DNA of 64,000 bases from Paenibacillus auburnensis (GTDB lineage: Bacteria > Bacillota > Bacilli > Paenibacillales > Paenibacillaceae). The notes under the pieces were generated by a model. It did no database searches and was not told the DNA's origin. It saw only the letters and a list, made by a program, of their open reading frames with translations. A program made the position numbers and the translations under genes. Every line of letters begins with the position of its first letter. Positions within the stretch are counted from its first letter, which is position 1. Of the stretch, positions 58,941 to 64,000 are shown in pieces. The DNA lies in contig NZ_CAKMMG010000005.1 of assembly GCF_927798115.1 (NCBI RefSeq), positions 186,001 to 250,000 of the forward strand. The letters are read 5' to 3'.

Positions 58941-60047
58941 ATGTCTACACTTATAACACCACACACGGATGCAAGAATGGCGGGCATTATTGAGAAAGTT
59001 CGCGGCGGAGAACGATTAAACTTGGAAGATGGCGTTTATTTATATGAAAGTGATGATTTGCTCACGATCGGCCAGCTTGCCAACGAGGTCAATCTGCGCA
59101 AAAACGGGAATAAGGTCTATTTTATAGAAAATATGAGTCTATACTTCACCAATGTTTGCGAATCCCGCTGCGCATTCTGCAATTTCCGCAAAGATGACGG
59201 CGAAGAAGGTGCATACACCCTTTCCGGTCAGGAAATGGTGCAATATGTCGAACAGCATATTCATCCCGGGGTACGCGAGTTCCATATTGTCGGAGGCCAC
59301 AATGATAAGGTGCCCTTCCAGTATTACGTTGATTCACTGAAAGCTCTGAATGAACGTTTTCCTGAGGTAACTCTCAAAGCCTACACGGCAGCTGAAATTG
59401 ATTTTTTCACCCGCATCAGCGGACTCAGCATCCGCGAGGTCCTGGAAGAGCTGCGGGCGGCCGGGCTTAAATCGCTAACTGGCGGCGGAGCGGAAATTCT
59501 GTCCGACCAGTACCGTAAAAAAATGCGGGTTGATAAAGCAAATGTAGAGGAATATCTTCAGGTTCACCGGACGGCACATCAAATCGGCATGAAGACCCAC
59601 ACCACCATGCTGTATGGTTCGATCGAATCCCGCGAAGACCGGATCCGCCATATGCTGCAAATCCGCGAGCTGCAGGATGAGACGAACGGTTTCATGGTGT
59701 TCATTCCGCTGTCCATGCAGCCTAAGAACCGGAATGCTGGAATTATGCGCCGCAACTCGGCGTATGAGGATCTTAAGACCATTGCGGTCAGCCGGTTAAT
59801 GCTGGACAATTTCGACCACATCAAAGCCTACTTCATTAATATTGGCGTGCAGCTGACTCAGGTTGCCCTTAGCTTCGGGGCATCCGATGTACACGGAACG
59901 ATTCTGAAGGAACGGATCAGCCACGCGGCAGGGGCCTTGACTCCTGAAGGCATTACCCGCGAAGAACTGATCTGGCTCGTAAAAGGCGCCGGTCGTATTC
60001 CGGTGGAACGGGACACCTTCTATAACGAGATTAAGGTATACGAATAG
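58941..60047 (+). CDS. mqnE: Aminofutalosine synthase MqnE (radical SAM)
   Basis: A 368-residue radical SAM enzyme of the futalosine menaquinone pathway, joining the enolpyruvyl-benzoate precursor to SAM-derived adenosine to give aminofutalosine. The cluster motif is CESRCAFC (Cys 73, 77, 80) in FTNVCESRCAFCNFRKDDGE; EGAYTLSGQEM and EFHIVGGHNDKVPFQYY are family signatures. CofH/MqnC relatives share the fold but differ in these blocks. Start: ATG 58941 after AGGAGG. Next to NDH-type genes that use menaquinone. Followed 40 bp later by a yutJ-like gene. Confidence 0.9.
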   Translation: MSTLITPHTDARMAGIIEKVRGGERLNLEDGVYLYESDDLLTIGQLANEVNLRKNGNKVYFIENMSLYFTNVCESRCAFCNFRKDDGEEGAYTLSGQEMVQYVEQHIHPGVREFHIVGGHNDKVPFQYYVDSLKALNERFPEVTLKAYTAAEIDFFTRISGLSIREVLEELRAAGLKSLTGGGAEILSDQYRKKMRVDKANVEEYLQVHRTAHQIGMKTHTTMLYGSIESREDRIRHMLQIRELQDETNGFMVFIPLSMQPKNRNAGIMRRNSAYEDLKTIAVSRLMLDNFDHIKAYFINIGVQLTQVALSFGASDVHGTILKERISHAAGALTPEGITREELIWLVKGAGRIPVERDTFYNEIKVYE

Positions 60048-60087
60048 CGCCAGCAATGATCCATAATTGAAAGGAAGATCGGTCCGC

Positions 60088-61149
60088 ATGAGAACATTAC
60101 TCGTCCTAGGCGGCGGCTACGGCGGCCTTGCCCTGATCCAGGAATTACTCGACCACCATCTCCCGCACGATGTTGAGATCGTCTTGATTGACCGGATGCC
60201 CTATCAGGGAATCAAGACTGAATATTATGCCCTTGCCGCAGGTACGGTGAACGACTATCATCTGCGCATCCAGTTTCCGGTTCACCCGCGTTTAACGGTA
60301 CGCTACGGCGAGGTCGGTTCCATTGACCTGGACAGCAGGATCGTCATCCTGGAATCCGGTGAGCCGGTTTCCTATGATATTCTGGCGATTGCTTTGGGCT
60401 GCACGGATAATTATCACGGAATTCCGGGGGCGGAGGAATATACCTGCAGTATCCAGAGCTTCTCCGGCACCCGTGAAACCTACCGCCGGCTGAACGATAT
60501 TAAGCCTTACGGAACAGTCAATATCGTGGGCGGGGGCCTAAGCGGAGTAGAGATGGCCGCAGAGCTGCGTGAAAGCCGTCCGGACCTCAATATCTCGATC
60601 TTGGACCGTGGAGAACGTGTCTTATCGGCTTTTCCGGCCAAGCTGTCGCAGTACGTAGAGGAATGGTTCAGTGAACATCAGGTGCAGACGCTGGGGCGTG
60701 TCTCGGTTTCCCATGTCGAAAAGGATGCCATTTTTAACGGCACCCAGGAAATTCCTGCCGATGTAACAGTATGGACAGCGGGTATCCAGCCAGTGAAAGT
60801 TGTGCAGCAGCTGGAGCTGTCCAAAGACCGCGGCGGTCGGATTATTGTCGGACCGCATTATAATGTAGCCGACTATCCGGAAGTATACGTGATCGGGGAC
60901 TGTGCCAGCCTGCCCTTTGCACCAAGCGCACAGGCCGCCGGTGCCCAAGGCGAACAGGTTGCACAGGTCCTGCAGGCACTATGGCGCGGCGATACTCCGA
61001 AGCTGGGCAGGATCAAGCTGAAGGGGACCCTGGGCTCGCTCGGCAAAAATGCCGGCTTCGGCCTGATGGGCCGCCGGTCTGTAATGGGGCGTGTTCCCCG
61101 CCTGCTCAAAAGCGGTGTGCTCTGGATGTCCAAGCGGCATTTCGGTTAA
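60088..61149 (+). CDS. NDH-2-like FAD/NAD(P) oxidoreductase (YutJ)
   Basis: A 353-residue flavoprotein: FAD fold LLVLGGGYGGLALIQEL, NAD(P) fold VNIVGGGLSGVEMAAEL, VWTAGIQP, YVIGDCASLPFAPSAQAAGAQGE. It belongs to the NDH-2 family but the C-terminal membrane segment is short (LLKSGVLWMSKRHFG). Function in B. subtilis (YutJ) is not established beyond homology. Start: ATG 60088 is 10 nt after AAAGGAAG. Probably co-transcribed with mqnE; convergent with yuzB. Confidence 0.88.
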   Translation: MRTLLVLGGGYGGLALIQELLDHHLPHDVEIVLIDRMPYQGIKTEYYALAAGTVNDYHLRIQFPVHPRLTVRYGEVGSIDLDSRIVILESGEPVSYDILAIALGCTDNYHGIPGAEEYTCSIQSFSGTRETYRRLNDIKPYGTVNIVGGGLSGVEMAAELRESRPDLNISILDRGERVLSAFPAKLSQYVEEWFSEHQVQTLGRVSVSHVEKDAIFNGTQEIPADVTVWTAGIQPVKVVQQLELSKDRGGRIIVGPHYNVADYPEVYVIGDCASLPFAPSAQAAGAQGEQVAQVLQALWRGDTPKLGRIKLKGTLGSLGKNAGFGLMGRRSVMGRVPRLLKSGVLWMSKRHFG

Positions 61150-61164
61150 TTAGACTTTTTCGGA

Positions 61165-61419
61165 CTAATCCAATTCTAGGCTATCCCAAGCTTCCTGCTC
61201 TTTGATGGCAGTCTCGATGGCTTCCTCCAGCTCTGCCGGAGAGTCCGCCTCGATGATTTCGCCGTTGACCATGGCGAACGGTCTCAGGTAACATTCGCCG
61301 CAGTTATTCAGGCAACCATATTCAATAACATCATATTCGGGATTCAGCTCCAGCTTGTCTTTAAGCGCCTGGGTCCCGTGTCCGATATTGCTGGCACAAA
61401 ATTCAATAATTGGTCTCAT
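61165..61419 (-). CDS. yuzB: YuzB family protein
   Basis: An 84-residue conserved Bacillales protein (DUF1450). Conserved Cys are in IIEFCASNI and YGCLNNCGECY, and FAMVNGEIIEAD is typical. The fold is thioredoxin-like/ferredoxin-like and may bind a metal or Fe-S cluster; the role is unknown. The position between yutJ and yutI matches B. subtilis. The ATG follows AAGGAGAACAAC. Confidence 0.88.
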   Translation of the reverse strand: MRPIIEFCASNIGHGTQALKDKLELNPEYDVIEYGCLNNCGECYLRPFAMVNGEIIEADSPAELEEAIETAIKEQEAWDSLELD

Positions 61420-61501
61420 GTTGTTCTCCTTATTCTGCCCTAACCATTTTATTTTTTAACTTTTTGTACTATAATGAACATACGAAAGGAGTGATTGAGA
61501 A

Positions 61502-61750
61502 ATGAGTGAGAATGCACAAAGCACCACCATGTATGATGAGGTTCTGGAAGTGCTCGATAAACTTCGTCCGTTCCTGCAGCGCGATGGCGGTGACGTGGAA
61601 CTGATTGATGTGGAAGACGGCATTGTTAAGCTGAAGCTTATGGGTGCCTGCGGCAGCTGCCCAAGCTCCACGATCACGCTGAAAGCCGGGATCGAACGTG
61701 CCCTACTTGAAGAAGTAGAAGGCGTAGAAGAAGTTGTCCAAGTATTCTAA
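61502..61750 (+). CDS. NifU-type Fe-S scaffold/carrier (YutI)
   Basis: An 82-residue NifU C-terminal-type protein with the cluster-binding motif MGACGSCPSSTITLKAGIE (CxxC) and the N-terminal LRPFLQRDGGDVELIDVEDG. It carries [4Fe-4S] clusters to client enzymes. The ATG follows AAGGAGTGATTGAGAA. Divergent from yuzB (82 bp), terminator downstream. Confidence 0.92.
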   Translation: MSENAQSTTMYDEVLEVLDKLRPFLQRDGGDVELIDVEDGIVKLKLMGACGSCPSSTITLKAGIERALLEEVEGVEEVVQVF

Positions 61751-61764
61751 TCCCGTTTTATACG

Positions 61765-61801
61765 TCCCGGCCTCTCTTATTGGAGAGCCGGGATTTTTTA
61801 T
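61765..61801 (+). terminator. Terminator after nifU-like gene
   Basis: CCCGGC-cTCTC-ttattg-GAGA-GCCGGG followed by ATTTTTTA. Confidence 0.85.
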
Positions 61802-61852
61802 ATTATAGAGGATTTCTCCAGGAGCCACAACCCGGAGCAGCTTTCTGGCATG

Positions 61853-61902
61853 TAAAAAAAGACGTCCCAAGCAGTCATTGGCATGACTTGGGACGTCTTT
61901 TC
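61853..61902. terminator. Bidirectional terminator before metQ end
   Basis: A-tract, GACGTCCCAAG-(15 nt)-CTTGGGACGTC, TTTT. It terminates the met operon on the minus strand. Confidence 0.9.
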
Positions 61903-61931
61903 ATTATTCATCTAGCCGCGTAAGGCGCTGC

Positions 61932-62810
61932 TTAAAATGCCGGGATGATCGAACCTTGGTATTTCTCTTCGATGAAGGCTTTGGCTTCTGCAGAGTTTAG
62001 TGCTGCAGCAAGCTTCTGGATCGCATCGGAATCTTTATTGTCCGGACGTGCCACCAGAATGTTGGCGTAAGGAGAATCTGTACCTTCGATGAACAGGGCA
62101 TCCTTCGTTGGCACAAGACCTGCTTCTAGCGCGAAGTTAGTGTTGATCAGGGCCAGGTCGACTTCATCCAGCTGGCGCGGCAGCATAGCTGCATCCAGTT
62201 CGATGATGTCAAGGTTCTTTTTATTTTCAGTAATATCAGCTTTTGTGGATGTGATGTTGGTGTCGTCCTTCAGGGTGATCAGACCATTTTTGGCCAGCAG
62301 GATCAAAGCGCGTCCGCCGTTGGTAGCATCGTTTGGAATCGCTACTTTTGCACCATCAGCCAGTTCGTCGATCGATTTGATCTTTTTGGAATAGGCGCCG
62401 AATGGCTCTACGTGTACAGGTGTTACAGCTACTAGATCCGTACCGTTCTTGCTGTTTTGGTCATCCAGGTAAGGCTGGTGCTGGAAGAAGTTCGCATCCA
62501 GTGCTTTCTCGGCCAGCTGTGTATTCGGCAGGATATAATCCGTGAATTCTTTGATTTCCAGTTTAATGCCTTGTGCTTCAAGCAGCGGAGCGATAGCCTT
62601 CAGAATTTCTGCATGCGGTACAGGAGACGCACCGACAACAAGTGTTACCGGCTCTGCTGCAGGTTCAGTGGTAGGTTCTGCGGAAGCATCTGCTGCCGGT
62701 GCATTCGTTGCCGCGGAGTTCGCTGCATTATTGGCATTGTTATTGTTGCCGCAAGCTGCCAGCACGAGTACTAAGGTCAAGCTAAACAACGTCAAAAGAA
62801 CTTTTTTCAT
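61932..62810 (-). CDS. metQ: Methionine ABC transporter substrate-binding lipoprotein (MetQ/NlpA)
   Basis: 292 residues with a lipoprotein signal (MKKVLLTLFSLTLVLVLAAC, lipobox LAAC) and an Asn/Ala-rich linker to about residue 50. The NlpA domain shows VVGASPVPHAEILKAIAPLL, EFTDYILPNTQLAEKALDAN, FFQHQPYLDDQN and ALINTNFALEAGL, all MetQ signatures. Last gene of metN-metI-metQ, 54 bp after metI, ending at a strong terminator. Confidence 0.93.
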   Translation of the reverse strand: MKKVLLTLFSLTLVLVLAACGNNNNANNAANSAATNAPAADASAEPTTEPAAEPVTLVVGASPVPHAEILKAIAPLLEAQGIKLEIKEFTDYILPNTQLAEKALDANFFQHQPYLDDQNSKNGTDLVAVTPVHVEPFGAYSKKIKSIDELADGAKVAIPNDATNGGRALILLAKNGLITLKDDTNITSTKADITENKKNLDIIELDAAMLPRQLDEVDLALINTNFALEAGLVPTKDALFIEGTDSPYANILVARPDNKDSDAIQKLAAALNSAEAKAFIEEKYQGSIIPAF

Positions 62811-62864
62811 CAGTAAATCCCCCTCTAGTATGTGTGTATGAATAAGGCTATATCTGGAAGTACC

Positions 62865-63533
62865 TTATTTCCGGGTAAAATATTGGACCAGCCGGTCACC
62901 GGCCATCTGCAGCAGCTGCACTAGTATAACCATCAGCACTACAGAGATAATCATTACTTCTTTCTCATATCGGTAGTAGCCATAACGGATTGCCAGGTCA
63001 CCAAGACCGCCGCCGCCGATCATCCCCGACATGGCTGTATAGGAGACGAGGGTTACGAGTGTAATCGTCACGCCGGCTAGTAAACCCGGACGGGCCTCCG
63101 GCAAAAGCACGCGCAGCACAATCTGCCCCGTAGAGGCTCCCATGCCTTGTGCCGCTTCAATTACCCCCCGGTCAACCTCACGCAGTGCCGTCTCCACCAG
63201 TCTGGCAAAAAATGGAGCCGCACCGATGACTAGTGCCGGAATTGTTCCCAGTACACCAATCGAGGTGCCCATGATCGTCTTGCTCAGCGGAATCAGGGCT
63301 ACCATCAGAATCAGGAATGGAACGGACCGCAAAATATTAACGAGCAGCGATAATACCGAGTAAACAGCTCTGATAATATTGTTTTTCGACTTCCCCCATA
63401 AATATAACACAATTCCGAGTGGTAAACCAAGAATAATTGTGAATATTCCGGAATAGGCTAACATTTTTAGTGTGGCTACGGATGCATCCAGCATTTCTTC
63501 CCAATTAATATCATTAAAATTCAGGCCGCCCAT
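62865..63533 (-). CDS. metI: Methionine ABC transporter permease (MetI)
   Basis: A 222-residue permease with five TM helices. MLAYSGIFTIILGLPLGIVL, NILRSVPFLILMVALIPLSK, the EAA loop LREVDRGVIEAAQGMGASTG and the MIGGGGLGDLAIRYGYYRYE signature are diagnostic for MetI. Its ATG overlaps the metN stop by one base (TAATG), so translation is coupled. Confidence 0.95.
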   Translation of the reverse strand: MGGLNFNDINWEEMLDASVATLKMLAYSGIFTIILGLPLGIVLYLWGKSKNNIIRAVYSVLSLLVNILRSVPFLILMVALIPLSKTIMGTSIGVLGTIPALVIGAAPFFARLVETALREVDRGVIEAAQGMGASTGQIVLRVLLPEARPGLLAGVTITLVTLVSYTAMSGMIGGGGLGDLAIRYGYYRYEKEVMIISVVLMVILVQLLQMAGDRLVQYFTRK

Positions 63534-64000
63534 TACGAAATCACCTCCACATCAAGACCTTGTGCCGCAAGCTCCGCTAGGGTAGCATCAATCGCTTCAA
63601 GCGATCCTTCAAAGCGGACAATCAGCTGGCCGTAAGGCACATCTTTAATCGTCGAGATCGTACCCTGAAGAATAGCAAAGCTGACGCCGGTGCCGCGCAC
63701 AACGTGAGATAACGTGGATTCGTAGGTTTTTTGTCCGAGAAAAGTGATCTTGACCGCTTTGGTGTTCTCTCCGTTTACTGCCTCTATAGCAGCTCTTAAC
63801 GGACCATCCTGCTGGGTTTCACTGCGGATAAAGTCCTTGGTCACCTCATGCTTCGGCTTCAGGAACACCTCAGCCACCTCGCCCTGTTCCACAATTCCTC
63901 CGCCATGTATAACGGCTACCCGGTCGCAGATACTCTGAATGACATGCATCTCGTGGGTAATCAGCACAATAGTCAGATGAAACTTGCGGTTAATATCGAG
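63533..64000 (-). CDS. metN: Methionine ABC transporter ATP-binding protein (MetN), partial
   Basis: The C-terminal 155 codons of MetN; the N-terminal Walker motifs lie beyond the right edge. The frame is open to the edge. Visible are the end of the nucleotide-binding domain with the H-loop (LTIVLITHEMHVIQSICDRV), the linker, and the C-terminal NIL domain (residues after EAVNGENTKAV; ISTIKDVPYGQLIVRFEG) that binds methionine and mediates trans-inhibition. First gene of the operon; a SAM-responsive S-box leader would be expected further right but is not in view. Confidence 0.93.
   Translation of the reverse strand, partial: LDINRKFHLTIVLITHEMHVIQSICDRVAVIHGGGIVEQGEVAEVFLKPKHEVTKDFIRSETQQDGPLRAAIEAVNGENTKAVKITFLGQKTYESTLSHVVRGTGVSFAILQGTISTIKDVPYGQLIVRFEGSLEAIDATLAELAAQGLDVEVIS

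Noticed and set aside
58769..58993. 74-codon plus-strand frame upstream of mqnE
   Set aside because: It would start inside the predicted -35 box, has no ribosome site, and overlaps the mqnE start in another frame.

Overview
The window looks like a chromosomal segment of an endospore-forming, low-to-mid GC Bacillales bacterium, most likely Paenibacillus or a close relative (inferred from gene content, not from a marker gene). Supporting genes are sda, two YheC/YheD spore-coat ATP-grasp proteins, a YjcZ-type sporulation peptide, dnaB-dnaI, ecsAB, hemQ, a Bacillus-type sdhCAB and a yum/yut block resembling Bacillus subtilis gene order. I saw no rRNA, tRNA, insertion sequence, prophage or CRISPR array.

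Layout. 1-2657 (minus, cut by the left edge) is one giant repeat protein made of 76 uninterrupted decapeptides, divergent from a YheC/D gene. 2.9-11 kb holds psd, gpmA, an AraC regulator, a MocR regulator that has lost its PLP lysine, a flavin-binding oxidase-like protein and an aminotransferase. 11.2-16.3 kb holds a 37-residue sporulation peptide, a DEAD-box helicase-ecsA-ecsB operon, an SDR and cheX under a sigma-D-like promoter. 16.7-23.5 kb is mixed: two regulators, a PHP phosphatase, a nitroreductase, a GNAT, a Tat-exported phosphoesterase and a K+ channel with a hexanucleotide-repeat tail. 23.7-28.7 kb is sdhCAB with a divergent LysR gene, a Fur-box-like and a cre-like site. 28.7-36 kb is a rhamnogalacturonan/oligosaccharide uptake locus (solute-binding protein, two permeases, membrane AraC regulator, acetylesterase) with several cre-like sites. 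37-39 kb is ktr potassium uptake; 39.2-41.9 kb a YtrA-type GntR/ABC operon; 42-44.4 kb a CPBP protease, a previously hidden 49-residue membrane peptide and five exact 51-bp tandem repeats. 44.4-50 kb is uvrC, trxA, a YqzM-like peptide, dnaI and dnaB. 50.3-64 kb holds yuiB, hemQ, ndh, a ferredoxin-NADP reductase, sda with a DnaA-box cluster, a second YheC/D gene, three orphan genes, erpA-like, mqnE, yutJ, yuzB, a NifU-type protein and metQ-metI-metN (metN cut by the right edge).

How it works together. Much of the right half is respiration and redox/cofactor supply: sdhCAB and NDH-2 feed menaquinone, mqnE makes menaquinone by the futalosine route, hemQ makes haem, and erpA/NifU handle Fe-S clusters. 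An ACAAAACT/AGTTTTGT repeat element that ends a few bases before the Shine-Dalgarno sequence recurs before the AraC gene, sdhA, sdhB and (degenerate) trxA and hemQ, and is the most interesting undescribed signal here, together with the decapeptide protein and the 44-kb repeat/peptide locus.
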